Origin: Mycobacterium sp. 852013-51886_SCH5428379
GTDB lineage: Bacteria; Actinomycetota; Actinomycetes; Mycobacteriales; Mycobacteriaceae
Direction of reading: 5' to 3'
Length of the DNA stretch: 64,000 bases
Assembly: GCF_001665575.1 (NCBI RefSeq)
Contig: NZ_LZSU01000043.1
Span: 22,994-86,993 of the forward strand
Below the pieces are notes generated by a model. It ran no database searches and was not told the origin of the DNA. It saw only the letters and a program-made list of their open reading frames with translations. Position numbers and translations under genes: made by a program. Shown here one piece after another: positions 41,301 through 49,970 of this stretch; the stretch's first letter is position 1; each line of letters begins with the position of its first letter.

Positions 41301-42389
41301 ACCGGCCCGCATCTTCTTGTCCTGGTACATCAGCTCATCGGCGTGCGCGAGCAGTTCGTCGACCGTGGTGCGATCCTCAGCGGAGGTGTGCACCAGCCCC
41401 ACGCTGACCGACAGCTGATAGGGGCGGCGCCCCGCCGCGTTCGCGTCGTCGAACGCTGCGCAGAGCCGGTCCCGTAACCCGTCGGCGTCGAGGTCGGAAG
41501 CAGTGAGCAGCACACAGAACTCGTCGCCGCCCATGCGGGCCACGATGTCGGAGTCGTGCAGCGCGGTGCGCAACACCCGGGCGACGTCGGCGATCACTTC
41601 GTCCCCGACGTCGTGACCCTGCTCGTCGTTGACGCGTTTGAGTCCGTCGACGTCGATGAAGGCCAGCGTGCAGTCCCGCCCGGCACGTCGAGCGGCCTGC
41701 AGCGCCGGTTCGGCCAGCAGATAGAAGCCGCGGCGGTTGTTCAGCCCGGACAGTTCATCGGTGACCGACAGGTGGCGGATCTCCTCGTTGGCCCTTTCCA
41801 GCTCAGCCGTGCGATCGCGGACCCGCTGTTCCATCTCGCGGTAGACCGTCACGTTCTCCATCGCGATCGAGGTGGAGTCGGCCAGCGCCTGCAGCAGGGT
41901 CACCTCCTGCTCGGTCGGCTGGTGCGCCTCGGCCCAGTAATTTCCGATGGCGCCGATCGGGTCGAGGGTGCGGATCGGCACCATCACCAGACTCTTGACG
42001 AAGGTCGGCCGGTACGCGGCGTGGGGGATGCGGTCGTCGGCGTAGATGTCGGGGATGACGGCGGCCTGGTGGTTGATCATCGCCCACCCGCTGATGCAGA
42101 GCTCCAGGGGGAAGCGGCTGCCCTTCCACAGCGGGGCGATGGCGTTCTCGTCGGCGTAGTAGCACTGACCGTTGTCGCGTAGGACGAACGTGGCGCCGTC
42201 GCAGCCGGTGAGTTCGCGGGCGGCGATGCGGACGATCTCCTGAACGTCGGCCAGACTGCGGGCGAGTGACAGCTCCTGGACCGCCTGGAGCAGACGCTCG
42301 ATCCCGCGCAGGTAGGCGGGGTTGGCCGCGACTGGAATCCGTGGCAGCGATGCGATCACCGACGACACTCCTGGGGCGTCCATCTGCAC
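41271..42389 (-). CDS. GAF-GGDEF diguanylate cyclase
   Basis: A 372-residue signalling protein: a GAF domain at about 30-180 (GCDGATFVLRDNGQCYYADE, CISGWAMINHQAAVIPDIYAD, MVPIRTLDPIGAIGNYW), a coiled-coil linker (EMEQRVRDRTAELERANEEIRHL) and a GGDEF domain at about 215-365 with intact active motif MGGDEF and IDVDGLKRVND. The RxxD product-inhibition site is not present: the corresponding residues are HDSD. It makes c-di-GMP in response to a small ligand or redox signal at the GAF domain. Confidence 0.92.
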   Translation of the reverse strand: MQMDAPGVSSVIASLPRIPVAANPAYLRGIERLLQAVQELSLARSLADVQEIVRIAARELTGCDGATFVLRDNGQCYYADENAIAPLWKGSRFPLELCISGWAMINHQAAVIPDIYADDRIPHAAYRPTFVKSLVMVPIRTLDPIGAIGNYWAEAHQPTEQEVTLLQALADSTSIAMENVTVYREMEQRVRDRTAELERANEEIRHLSVTDELSGLNNRRGFYLLAEPALQAARRAGRDCTLAFIDVDGLKRVNDEQGHDVGDEVIADVARVLRTALHDSDIVARMGGDEFCVLLTASDLDADGLRDRLCAAFDDANAAGRRPYQLSVSVGLVHTSAEDRTTVDELLAHADELMYQDKKMRAGSRLSEQPAG

Positions 42390-42561
42390 CTCCGAGCCCA
42401 GCGGTGCCAGATCGACCGCGTCGGCACCCGTCGACGCATCTTAACCCGCTCACCTGGCGTTTTCCGGTTTGTGACCCATTGCACACCACGTGTTCTCCGC
42501 GGTCTCCGCACCCGGCGCGCCGCACCCGGTTGCTGTCGGTCGGTTCCGATAAGGTCCCCGC

Positions 42562-44901
42562 GTGACTTCGAGCGCAGGCGTCAAGACCGTAACCGCCCGT
42601 CTAGCTGGGGAACTCACCGTCGATGAGGCCCAGGTGGCCGCCGCCGTCCGGCTGTTGGACGAGGGGGCGACCGTGCCGTTCATCGCGCGCTACCGCAAGG
42701 AGGTCACCGGCAGCCTCGACGACGGCCAACTCCGCACTCTCGAGGAGCGGCTGGGCTATCTGCGCGAACTCGACGAGCGGCGCGCCGCGGTGCTGTCCTC
42801 GATCGAGGAACAGGGCAAGCTGACCGCCGAGCTGAAGGCGGCGCTGGTGGCGGCCGATACCAAGGCCCGCGTCGAGGACATCTACCTGCCGTACAAACCG
42901 AAGCGGCGGACCAAGGCGCAGATCGCGCGTGAGGCCGGCCTCGAACCGCTGGCCGAACGGCTGCTTGCCGACCCCACGGCGGTTCCGGAGGCCGCGGCCG
43001 CGGATTTCGTCGGCACCGAGGTCCCCGACGCCGCCGCAGCCCTCGACGGCGCGCGCCACATCATCATCGAACGGGCCGCTGAGGACGCCGAACTCGTCGG
43101 TGCGGTGCGCACCAAGTTCTGGAGCGAGGGGTCGCTGCGCTCCCGGCCGGCCTCGGAGGACGTCGCCAAGAGCCCGGCCGGGCAGAAGTTCCGCGATTAC
43201 TTCGAGTTCATCGAGCCGCTGGAGAACATGCCGTCACACCGGGTGCTGGCGGTGCTGCGAGGCGAGAAGGAACAGGTGCTGGCGCTGAACCTGGACGGCG
43301 GCGAGGACGCCGGCTACGAGGCGATGATCGCCCGCACGCTCGGAGTGGATCTGACCGCGGCGGCCCCGGCGACCGCGTGGTTGGCCACCACGGTGCGGTT
43401 GGCGTGGCGCGTCAAGCTGATGATCGCCGCGGCGGTGGACGCTCGCGTCCGCCTGCGTCAGCGCGCCGAGGTCGACGCCGTCGCGGTGTTCGCCAAGAAC
43501 CTCAAGGACCTGCTGCTCGCCGCGCCTGCGGGCACCCGCCCCACCCTCGGCCTCGACCCGGGATTCCGGACCGGCGTCAAGGTCGCCGTCGTCGACGCCA
43601 CCGGGAAGGTCGTCGACACATGCGCGATCTTCCCGCACCAGCCGCAGAAGCAGTGGGACGCGGCGAAGGCGACGCTCGCGGCGCTCGTCGCCCGCCACGG
43701 CGTCGAACTGATCGCCGTCGGCAACGGCACCGCATCCCGCGAGACGGATGCGCTCGCCGCCGATTTGATCGCCGACATCCGCGCCGCAGGTGCGACCGCG
43801 CCGGTCAAGGCGATGGTCAGTGAGGCCGGGGCATCGGTGTACTCGGCATCGGCCTACGCGGCCCGCGAGCTGCCCGACCTCGACGTGACGCTGCGCGGCG
43901 CGGTGTCGATCGCGCGGCGGCTGCAGGATCCGCTGGCCGAGCTCGTCAAGATCGAGCCCAAGTCCATCGGTGTCGGGCAGTACCAGCACGACGTCACCCC
44001 GGGCACGCTGGCCAAGAGCCTCGACGCGGTGGTCGAGGACGCTGTGAACGCGGTCGGCGTCGACCTGAACACCGCCTCGGTGCCGCTGCTCGCGCGGGTC
44101 TCCGGGATCAGCGATTCGCTGGCCGAGGCGATCGTGGCGCACCGCGAGGTGGCGGGTGCGTTTCGGTCCCGCAAGGCGCTGCTCGGGGTCCCGCGGCTCG
44201 GGCCGAAGGCGTTCGAGCAGTGCGCCGGGTTCCTGCGGATCAACGGTGGAGACGATCCACTCGACGCCTCCGGCGTTCATCCGGAGTCCTATCCCGTGGT
44301 GCGGCGCATCCTGGATCGATCGGGTGTCACCCTCGCCGAACTGATCGGCAACGAGCGGACGCTTCGATCGCTGCGGCCCGCGGAGTTCGCCGACGACCGC
44401 TTCGGCGTGCCCACGGTCACCGACATCCTGGCCGAACTCGAGAAGCCCGGGCGCGACCCGCGGCCGGCCTTCTCGACAGCCACCTTCGCCGCCGGTGTCG
44501 AGAAGGTCGCTGACCTCGAGGTGGGCATGGTGCTCGAGGGGGTGGTGACCAACGTCGCGGCCTTCGGTGCGTTCGTCGACGTGGGCGTGCATCAGGACGG
44601 CCTCGTGCACGTATCCGCGATGGCCGACCGCTACGTCTCCGATCCACACGAGATCGTGCGGTCGGGACAAGTGGTGCGGGTGAAGGTGACCGAGGTCGAC
44701 GTGGAGCGTCAGCGGATCGGGCTCACGTTGCGGCTGACCGACACCCCGCAGCGGGCGAAAGAGCGACAGCCGTCGCGAAACCCCAAGCAGGGCAATCGGA
44801 AACAGGGAAGTGCCGCGCCCGCCAAAGGTCCGCGGCGCGACACCCGGGCACCGGCCGGCGCCATGGCGCAGGCACTTCGCGACGCCGGTTTCGGGCGCTG
44901 A
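42562..44901 (+). CDS. tex: Tex-family RNA-binding transcription accessory protein
   Basis: A 779-residue cytosolic protein of normal Tex length. It has the N-terminal helical region (VDEAQVAAAVRLLDEGATVPFIARYRKE), a YqgF/RNase H-like domain (about 330-455, TLGLDPGFRTGVKVAVVD), helix-hairpin-helix motifs (about 495-570) and a C-terminal S1 domain (VGMVLEGVVTNVAAFGAFVDVG, QDGLVHVS). A basic tail follows. Tex binds nucleic acids and affects transcription and stress tolerance. The start is GTG 42562. Confidence 0.95.
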   Translation: MTSSAGVKTVTARLAGELTVDEAQVAAAVRLLDEGATVPFIARYRKEVTGSLDDGQLRTLEERLGYLRELDERRAAVLSSIEEQGKLTAELKAALVAADTKARVEDIYLPYKPKRRTKAQIAREAGLEPLAERLLADPTAVPEAAAADFVGTEVPDAAAALDGARHIIIERAAEDAELVGAVRTKFWSEGSLRSRPASEDVAKSPAGQKFRDYFEFIEPLENMPSHRVLAVLRGEKEQVLALNLDGGEDAGYEAMIARTLGVDLTAAAPATAWLATTVRLAWRVKLMIAAAVDARVRLRQRAEVDAVAVFAKNLKDLLLAAPAGTRPTLGLDPGFRTGVKVAVVDATGKVVDTCAIFPHQPQKQWDAAKATLAALVARHGVELIAVGNGTASRETDALAADLIADIRAAGATAPVKAMVSEAGASVYSASAYAARELPDLDVTLRGAVSIARRLQDPLAELVKIEPKSIGVGQYQHDVTPGTLAKSLDAVVEDAVNAVGVDLNTASVPLLARVSGISDSLAEAIVAHREVAGAFRSRKALLGVPRLGPKAFEQCAGFLRINGGDDPLDASGVHPESYPVVRRILDRSGVTLAELIGNERTLRSLRPAEFADDRFGVPTVTDILAELEKPGRDPRPAFSTATFAAGVEKVADLEVGMVLEGVVTNVAAFGAFVDVGVHQDGLVHVSAMADRYVSDPHEIVRSGQVVRVKVTEVDVERQRIGLTLRLTDTPQRAKERQPSRNPKQGNRKQGSAAPAKGPRRDTRAPAGAMAQALRDAGFGR

Positions 44902-44950
44902 GGCTGCCGAACCGCCTGCTTCGGCGGCCGGCGGCCCCTAGGCTCCGGCC

Positions 44951-45325
44951 ATGACCATCGACCGCGCCGCACTCGTCGCCGGCAGCATCCGCCTGGCGTC
45001 AGGGATGTCGTTCCTCGCCGACCCACTGCGGGCGAACCGGTGGTGGGGCGAGCCAGAGGATCCCGGACCGTCCGCTCGGCTGCTGCTGCGGTCGATGGGC
45101 TACCGCGATGCACTGATCGGCGGTCTGCTCGTGGCTGCTGCCGTGCGCGGTCAGGACACCCGCGGCTGGTTCCTCGCCTCCGGCGGCGCCGACGCCGCCG
45201 ACCTGCTGGGCGGGGTCAGCGTGCACTCCGACCTCAAGCGCGGTCAGCAGATCATCGGTCTGGGCGGAGCTGTCGTCGGTATCGGCGTCGGGCTGTGGGG
45301 AGCGTTGCGCCGACCCGCGGAGTGA
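44951..45325 (+). CDS. Small DUF4267-like membrane protein
   Basis: A 124-residue protein with hydrophobic segments at about 5-22, 52-66, 73-85 and 100-117, suggesting a four-helix membrane protein. IRLASGMSFLADP, LLLRSMGYRDALIGGLL and a GGADAADLLGG stretch resemble DUF4267/DUF4345-type small membrane proteins. The start is ATG 44951. No function is known. Confidence 0.7.
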   Translation: MTIDRAALVAGSIRLASGMSFLADPLRANRWWGEPEDPGPSARLLLRSMGYRDALIGGLLVAAAVRGQDTRGWFLASGGADAADLLGGVSVHSDLKRGQQIIGLGGAVVGIGVGLWGALRRPAE

Positions 45326-45352
45326 CACCCGCCTGTATGCGGCAGGCCTACA

Positions 45353-45913
45353 GTGTCAGGCGTGGCTGAGCGCGACGCCGTTCGCTGGGACGACCGCTAT
45401 TCCAGGCCCGGATCCGAAAACGTCGGCACCCCTGGACTTCCGGTGGTCTTCAACCCGTACGCGCACGAATTCCCTACGCGTGGAACGGCTCTGGACATCG
45501 CCTGCGGCCAGGGCCGCGCCGCGGTGTGGCTGGCCCTCCGCGGTCTCGACGTCTGGGGTGTCGACGTGTCCCCGGTCGCGTTGGCCCAGGCCGCGGAACT
45601 GGCCCGCAGCGCGGGCGTGGCCGCGCGGTGCCGCTTCTCGGTGGTAGACCTCGACGACGGAATGCCCCCGGGCCCGGCGGTGGACGTGGTGCTCTGTCAC
45701 CTGTTCCGCGACGCCCTGCTGGACGACCAGATCATCGCCCGCCTGGCTCCTGGCGGGCTTCTCGCCGTCGCGGCGCTGAGCGAGGTGGGCGCGACACCGG
45801 GCCCCTATCGCGTCCGCCCCGGCGAACTGCGGCGGGCCTTCGCGGCGCTCGACCTGGTCGCCGACGGCGAGGGGGACGGTGTCGCCTGGTTGCTGGCGTG
45901 TCGGGGTGGGTAG
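45353..45913 (+). CDS. Class I SAM-dependent methyltransferase
   Basis: A 186-residue Rossmann methyltransferase with motif I ALDIACGQGRAAVWLA, motif II VWGVDVSPVAL, and motif IV DVVLCHLFRD. The N-terminal WDDRYSRPGS is typical of tellurite/thiopurine-type small methyltransferases. GTG 45353 is used, and GTG 45362 is an alternative. The substrate is not known. Confidence 0.85.
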   Translation: MSGVAERDAVRWDDRYSRPGSENVGTPGLPVVFNPYAHEFPTRGTALDIACGQGRAAVWLALRGLDVWGVDVSPVALAQAAELARSAGVAARCRFSVVDLDDGMPPGPAVDVVLCHLFRDALLDDQIIARLAPGGLLAVAALSEVGATPGPYRVRPGELRRAFAALDLVADGEGDGVAWLLACRGG

Positions 45914-45922
45914 ACAGCGCGG

Positions 45923-46546
45923 ATGGTCGACACTGCCGCGCCGACGCTGGCCACCTTGCCCTCACTGCTCCGCTCGACCGTGTCGGGGGCCCTCGGCGAT
46001 CCGCTGCGGCTGTTCGGTGAACCCGGGCCGGTCTACGAAGCCGACGTCACGTTCGACGACGATGCGCACCTCCCGTCGCTGACGCAGCTGCTCCGGCCGG
46101 GTCGGCGCTACACCACCTTCGTCCGGGTGTCCCCGACCGGCACGGACGCCGTCGTGCGGACGGTGTGCGTCAAGTTCCCCGACGCCTACGGTCCGGGCAG
46201 CGATCAGGACTTCCTCTTCGCCTCCTCCGGCGACGGAGCGCCTCTGCACCATTTCGTCTTCCCCAGCGCGCGGGCCGACGAGTTGCTCTACTCCTCGCTA
46301 TGGCTGTACCTGGCCGGGGTGCGCCCCGTGGTGTTCGGCGCGGCCGCGCCGGCCGGCTCCCAACCGGGCGTGCTGGGCCGCGGCGACCGGCTCGACTTCC
46401 TGGTCGGCGGCGTCATCGGCCGCTTCAAACGGGTCGGCGACATTCAGCTCGGCAGCGAGATCCCGCAGGCGTCGGTCGAGTTTGCCGCGGCCAACGCCGG
46501 GGGCGGCCTGCGGGCCCTGCCGCCGGCTCTGTTCTATCGAGGCTGA
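45923..46546 (+). CDS. Conserved protein of unknown function
   Basis: A 207-residue soluble protein beginning MVDTAAPTLATLPSLL, 9 bp after the methyltransferase gene and likely co-transcribed with it. No catalytic motif is recognised. The middle shows YTTFVRVSPTG, CVKFPDAYG and DFLFASSGDGAPLHHFVFPSARA, which slightly recall the beta-barrel stretch of catalase-like proteins, but the haem-binding residues are not visible. It may bind a small molecule. Function is left open. Confidence 0.72.
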   Translation: MVDTAAPTLATLPSLLRSTVSGALGDPLRLFGEPGPVYEADVTFDDDAHLPSLTQLLRPGRRYTTFVRVSPTGTDAVVRTVCVKFPDAYGPGSDQDFLFASSGDGAPLHHFVFPSARADELLYSSLWLYLAGVRPVVFGAAAPAGSQPGVLGRGDRLDFLVGGVIGRFKRVGDIQLGSEIPQASVEFAAANAGGGLRALPPALFYRG

Positions 46547-46568
46547 CGGGCGCCAGAGATGAGGCATC

Positions 46569-47381
46569 ATGTCTGCGATGCGTAATCTTCGTGGCTTCGC
46601 CGCCCTCTCCGCGGCTGCCCTCACCGCCCTGACCGTGCTGGCGGGCTGCGCCGGCGAGGAGGACACCTCCGCACCGGAGGCCCGCCCGGAGGTCGAGCGC
46701 TTGCGGCTGGCCGTCATGGGGGAGGAGCCGCACGATCCTGCGGCGTTCACCCAGGGCTTCGAGATGGCCGGTCCGGCCCTCTACGAGACCACCGGCATCG
46801 TCGATGAATCCCAACTGCGCGAACTGGATCCGGCGACCGGAGCGGTTCGTCGGTCGGTGCCGCTGCCCGGCCCCTACTTCGGGGAGGGCATGACGGTCGT
46901 CGGCGATCGCATCTGGCAGGTGACGTGGCGCGACGGTGTCGCCATCGAGTGGGACATCGCCACGTTCACCCCCAAGCGGGAAGTGGCGTTCGAGGGGGAG
47001 GGCTGGGGCGTCTGCAACGACGGCGCGCGCATCATCCACAGCGACGGCACCGATCAGTTGCGCTTCTACGATCCGGCCGACTACAACCAGATCGGGAGTG
47101 TGTCGGTCACCGACGCCAACGGATATCCGGTCAAGGGCCTCAACGAGCTCGAATGCGTCGATGGTCAGGTGTGGGCGAACGTCTTTCCGACTGACGAGAT
47201 CGTGCGCATCGATCCCGAGTCGGGAGCGATGACGGCGTCGGTGGACGGTTCGGTGTTGCGGCGTGGTCAGCCGGCCCGCAACGTGCTGAATGGCATCGCT
47301 CACGTTGAAGGCAACGAGTTCCTGATGACCGGCAAGAACTGGCCGACCACCTACCGGGTGCGCCTCGAGCCCGCGGGCTGA
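46569..47381 (+). CDS. Glutaminyl-peptide cyclotransferase (plant/bacterial type) lipoprotein
   Basis: A 270-residue exported lipoprotein: signal ending in LAGC (about residue 27). The beta-propeller glutaminyl cyclase signatures are FTQGFEMAGPALYETTGIVDESQLRELD, EGMTVVGDRIWQVTWRDGVAIEWD, EGWGVCNDG and LNGIAH...FLMTGKNWPTTYRV. It converts N-terminal Gln of exported proteins to pyroglutamate. It starts 22 bp after the preceding gene. Relatives occur across mycobacteria. Confidence 0.9.
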   Translation: MSAMRNLRGFAALSAAALTALTVLAGCAGEEDTSAPEARPEVERLRLAVMGEEPHDPAAFTQGFEMAGPALYETTGIVDESQLRELDPATGAVRRSVPLPGPYFGEGMTVVGDRIWQVTWRDGVAIEWDIATFTPKREVAFEGEGWGVCNDGARIIHSDGTDQLRFYDPADYNQIGSVSVTDANGYPVKGLNELECVDGQVWANVFPTDEIVRIDPESGAMTASVDGSVLRRGQPARNVLNGIAHVEGNEFLMTGKNWPTTYRVRLEPAG

Positions 47382-47391
47382 TCGCGCGATC

Positions 47392-47457
47392 GCAATGTCG
47401 GGCTGACAGCTCCGTCACGCCTATATATCCATGACGACGCTCTCAGGGCGACATTGC
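47392..47457. repeat. 66-bp palindromic intergenic repeat, copy 2
   Basis: Arms GCAATGTCGGGCTGACAGC (47392-47410) and 47439-47457 form an imperfect inverted repeat around a 28-bp spacer, the same layout as at 28615-28680. The 19-bp left arm is an exact inverted match to the right arm of copy 1. It lies 10 bp after the glutaminyl cyclase stop and could also act as a transcript end. Confidence 0.75.
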
Positions 47458-47532
47458 ACAAGACCCGAACGACTTCCGTTGTGACGATGGTCACTAAATG
47501 GTCTCGATTCGCGATGGTGCGGCGCGGACTAC

Positions 47533-47799
47533 GTGGAATCCGTAGGCCTGGTCCCAACACTTGACGGCATGCGGGTCGAGGAAACGATGTGGGACGTACT
47601 TCTGCCGAGAGATGTCGACGCGCGGTGCGGATACTCTCCGCGCGCGGTGCTCGCCGAACTGGTGGCCCGTCGGCTGCCGGCGTCGAAGCGACTGCATCGG
47701 GTGGTGACATGGTCACCCGACGCGGGGCATCTGTTCTCGCCGACGCCGAACTTCCGTCGCTACGCGGTCTGCTACGAAGTGGAACTCGCGACGGGCTGA
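47533..47799 (+). CDS. Small hypothetical protein
   Basis: An 88-residue frame with no signal peptide and no known motif. ATG 47572 (MRVEETMWDVL) is an alternative start for a 75-residue product. It is convergent with the STAS gene, 1 bp away, which supports a real gene end here, but a competing frame exists on the other strand. Treat as uncertain. Confidence 0.4.
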   Translation: MESVGLVPTLDGMRVEETMWDVLLPRDVDARCGYSPRAVLAELVARRLPASKRLHRVVTWSPDAGHLFSPTPNFRRYAVCYEVELATG

Positions 47800-47800
47800 C

Positions 47801-48247
47801 TCAGCCGGCCCACTGGACCTGGTTGAGCCGGCGGCCCACCCGGTCGAGGCGCCGGCGTGCGGCCTCGAGCGAGTCGGCGAGCGGTAGTTCGCCGTGGGGG
47901 TCGCAGATGCGCAACAGTCGGCGCACCTCGCGGCCGGGCACGATCACCCAGTCCACGTCCATGCGCGCGCAACTGACGCAGGTGTAGTGCAGAGCGCTGA
48001 ACCCCTGCGACCCGAAGAACACGACCCCGGTGCAGTCGAGGATGAGTTGAGTGGACGTCGCGGTGTGCTGCTCGACGTAGCGGCCCAGATCCCGGCCGTT
48101 GGTGGCGTCGATCTCGCCGGTGACGGCGATGACGGACAGAGTCGGTGTCACTGCGCTGATCGCGTACGACGCGCGGCCGCGGCGTTCGGGCTTCTCGACC
48201 GCCGCGGGATCCGGCCTGAAGACGCGGACCGTGCCGATGTCAGCCAT
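47801..48247 (-). CDS. STAS-domain protein (anti-anti-sigma factor-like)
   Basis: A 148-residue protein with a STAS domain over about 30-125: LSVIAVTGEIDATNGRDLGRYVEQH, then LILDCTGVVFFGSQGFSALHY, where the Ser in FGSQGF is the likely phosphorylation site of anti-sigma antagonists. The ATG at 48247 has AAGGGAG about 9 bp upstream. STAS antagonists bind an anti-sigma kinase and free a SigF/B-type sigma factor, and such a sigma gene is about 0.5 kb away in the divergent direction. No anti-sigma kinase gene is seen between them. Confidence 0.88.
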   Translation of the reverse strand: MADIGTVRVFRPDPAAVEKPERRGRASYAISAVTPTLSVIAVTGEIDATNGRDLGRYVEQHTATSTQLILDCTGVVFFGSQGFSALHYTCVSCARMDVDWVIVPGREVRRLLRICDPHGELPLADSLEAARRRLDRVGRRLNQVQWAG

Positions 48248-48336
48248 GCGCGGACTCCCTTGCCCGGTTACGTGCGATTCGGGTCCCGAACCGTCGGGTC
48301 TGGCTGTTTCACTCAACCTGTGACGCAGGTTACTAC

Positions 48337-48353
48337 GGAATGCGTCGCATTCC
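48337..48353. promoter_or_regulatory. Perfect palindrome in the STAS-sigma intergenic region
   Basis: GGAATGCG and CGCATTCC form a perfect 8-bp inverted repeat around a single T in the roughly 495-bp gap between the STAS and sigma genes. GGAATGCGT recurs near 48463. It may be an operator. The rest of the gap (48248-48742), which is unusually A/T-rich around 48380-48560, holds no supported gene. Confidence 0.4.
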
Positions 48354-48742
48354 TATGGCGTTAAGGAGCTTCTCAGAAAGCACCCTTCAGCAGCATATTT
48401 ACGATTACGTCAACTTTGCGGACGTACTGATTTGCTCGTTTTGGCGGCTGGAAACGACGGAATGCGTAGATCAAATTTTCGTCGCGCGATGGACCATCGA
48501 GAAGTGATCGTGGGGGAGTAGAGTGGCTGCTGTCCCATTCGGGAGGCGCTGACCGTTTAGTTAAAAGCGGACCGCTGGTAGTGGATTCCGATCGAGCCCA
48601 CGGTCCTACCGCTACGCCGACCTCGAGAGTCGTGTTGGCCACGATGTCGTCGGCGTCAGCTGCGCCCGCCCGGATCGTGCAAGGGGTGTCGTCTCAGGAT
48701 GTCGCCGCCTTCGCCGTGCAGACGAGTCCGGAAGGACCCGAG

Positions 48743-49552
48743 ATGACGATTACCGAAGCCCGCCCCGTGAAGACCTCACGCCGCCCGTCGAACCGCACGC
48801 AGGACGATTACGCAGACGTCCCCGACCTGTTCCGATTGCTCCACGCCATGCCGGCTGAATCACACGAATTCGCGCGGCACCGGGAGGCCATCGTGACGCG
48901 CTGTCTGCCGCTGGCCGATCACATCGCGTTCCGCTACCACCGCAGGGGTGAGAACCTCGACGATCTCGTGCAGATCGCCCGCGTGGGCCTCATGCACGCG
49001 GTGAACCGCTACAACCCGGACACCGGATCGAATTTCCTGTCCTACGCCGTGCCGACGATGCTCGGAGAGATCCGTCGACACTTCCGCGACAACGGCTGGG
49101 CCATGCACGTGCCCCGTCGCCTCAAGGATCTGCATGTTCAGATCACCCGTGTCACACCGCATCTCACGCAGACACTGGGGCGCGCGCCGACCGCCACCGA
49201 CCTGGCCGCCGAACTCGGCGCCGACCGGCAGGAGATCGTCGAGTGTCTGGTCGCCGGCGACGCCTACAGCGTCCGCTCGATCGACAGCCCGATCTCCGGC
49301 AGCGACGATTCAGCGCGGTCGCTCGCCGACACCATCGGTGCGGTGGACGCCGACATGGACCACATCACCGATCGCGAATCGCTGCGGCCGCTGTTGGCGG
49401 CCCTGACGGAACGGGAACGCACCGTCATCAGTCTCCGCTTCTTCGCTTCGATGACCCAGACACAGATCGCCGAGCGGATCGGCGTCTCGCAGATGCAGGT
49501 CTCCCGAATTCTGGCGAACACCCTCAAGCAGCTGCGCGACGGGATGCTCTGA
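48743..49552 (+). CDS. RNA polymerase sigma factor, SigF/SigB family
   Basis: A 269-residue sigma-70-type factor of the stress (SigF/B/G) group. Region 2 is FRYHRRGENLDDLVQIARVGLMHAVNRYNPDTGSNFLSYAVPTMLGEIRRHFRDNGW, region 3 contains PRRLKDLHVQI, and region 4 ends with QTQIAERIGVSQMQVSRILANTLKQLR. The ATG at 48743 (MTITEARP) follows GAAGGA; a longer frame to 48581 would add an unconserved stretch. It probably directs general-stress genes such as csbD just downstream, and is likely controlled by partner switching with STAS proteins. Whether it is SigF or a paralogue cannot be fixed from sequence alone. Confidence 0.9.
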   Translation: MTITEARPVKTSRRPSNRTQDDYADVPDLFRLLHAMPAESHEFARHREAIVTRCLPLADHIAFRYHRRGENLDDLVQIARVGLMHAVNRYNPDTGSNFLSYAVPTMLGEIRRHFRDNGWAMHVPRRLKDLHVQITRVTPHLTQTLGRAPTATDLAAELGADRQEIVECLVAGDAYSVRSIDSPISGSDDSARSLADTIGAVDADMDHITDRESLRPLLAALTERERTVISLRFFASMTQTQIAERIGVSQMQVSRILANTLKQLRDGML

Positions 49553-49596
49553 CATAACCGCAGTTCTGTGACGTCTCGCACCAGCAGGCGATGCGA

Positions 49597-49624
49597 GGTT
49601 TGGGTCATGATCAGAGTTGGGAAC
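49597..49624 (+). promoter_or_regulatory. Candidate SigF-type promoter for the csbD gene
   Basis: GGTTT at 49597-49601 and GGGAAC at 49619-49624, with a 17-bp spacer, resemble the mycobacterial SigF consensus (GTTT and GGGTAT-like). It lies 50 bp before the CsbD ATG. Confidence 0.5.
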
Positions 49625-49673
49625 AGAACCTCCGAACGCCCCGACGAAGGGGCCGACCGGAAGGATCGGGCAC

Positions 49674-49919
49674 ATGGCTGACAACAACAGCGGACCTGAA
49701 GAAGCCATCAAGGGCGCCGTCGAAGGCGTGAAGGGTAAGGCTAAAGAGGTCGCCGGCGCGGTGCTCGGCCGCGACGATCTCTACCGCGAGGGCCAGGCCC
49801 AGCAGGACAAGGCCGATGCGCAGCGCGACGCGGCGAAGAAGGAAGCAGAGGCCGAAGCCGCCCGCGGCTCAGCAAAGGTCGCCGAAGAGCGTCAGAAGAA
49901 CGAGCAGACCGGGAACTGA
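49674..49919 (+). CDS. CsbD-family stress protein
   Basis: An 81-residue highly charged protein: EEAIKGAVEGVKGKAKEVAGAVLGRDDLYREGQAQQDKADAQRDAAKKEAEAE. This is the CsbD pattern of KxKExxGxxxG followed by a coiled-coil tail rich in Ala, Lys and Glu. The ATG at 49674 follows AAGGATCGGGCAC. CsbD proteins belong to SigB/SigF general-stress regulons, and the neighbouring sigma gene and promoter-like site fit that. The molecular function is unclear. Confidence 0.88.
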   Translation: MADNNSGPEEAIKGAVEGVKGKAKEVAGAVLGRDDLYREGQAQQDKADAQRDAAKKEAEAEAARGSAKVAEERQKNEQTGN

Positions 49920-49934
49920 TCCCGAATCCGGAAC

Positions 49935-49964
49935 CGCCCGCGCCCCCATTCGGCGCGGGCGTTT
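49935..49964. terminator. Terminator shared by csbD and the convergent acyl-CoA synthetase gene
   Basis: CGCCCGCGCC (49935-49944) pairs with GGCGCGGGCG (49952-49961) around a 7-nt loop, followed by TTT on the + strand. It lies in the 51-bp gap between the convergent genes. Confidence 0.8.
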
Positions 49965-49970
49965 CTCATG

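Noticed and set aside
43234..44670. 478-codon open frame on the - strand
   Set aside because: Antisense of tex, which shows S1 and HhH motifs in the + frame.
48373..48642. 89-codon - strand frame before the sigma gene
   Set aside because: A/T-rich non-coding region; no conserved motif and it overlaps the probable sigma promoter.
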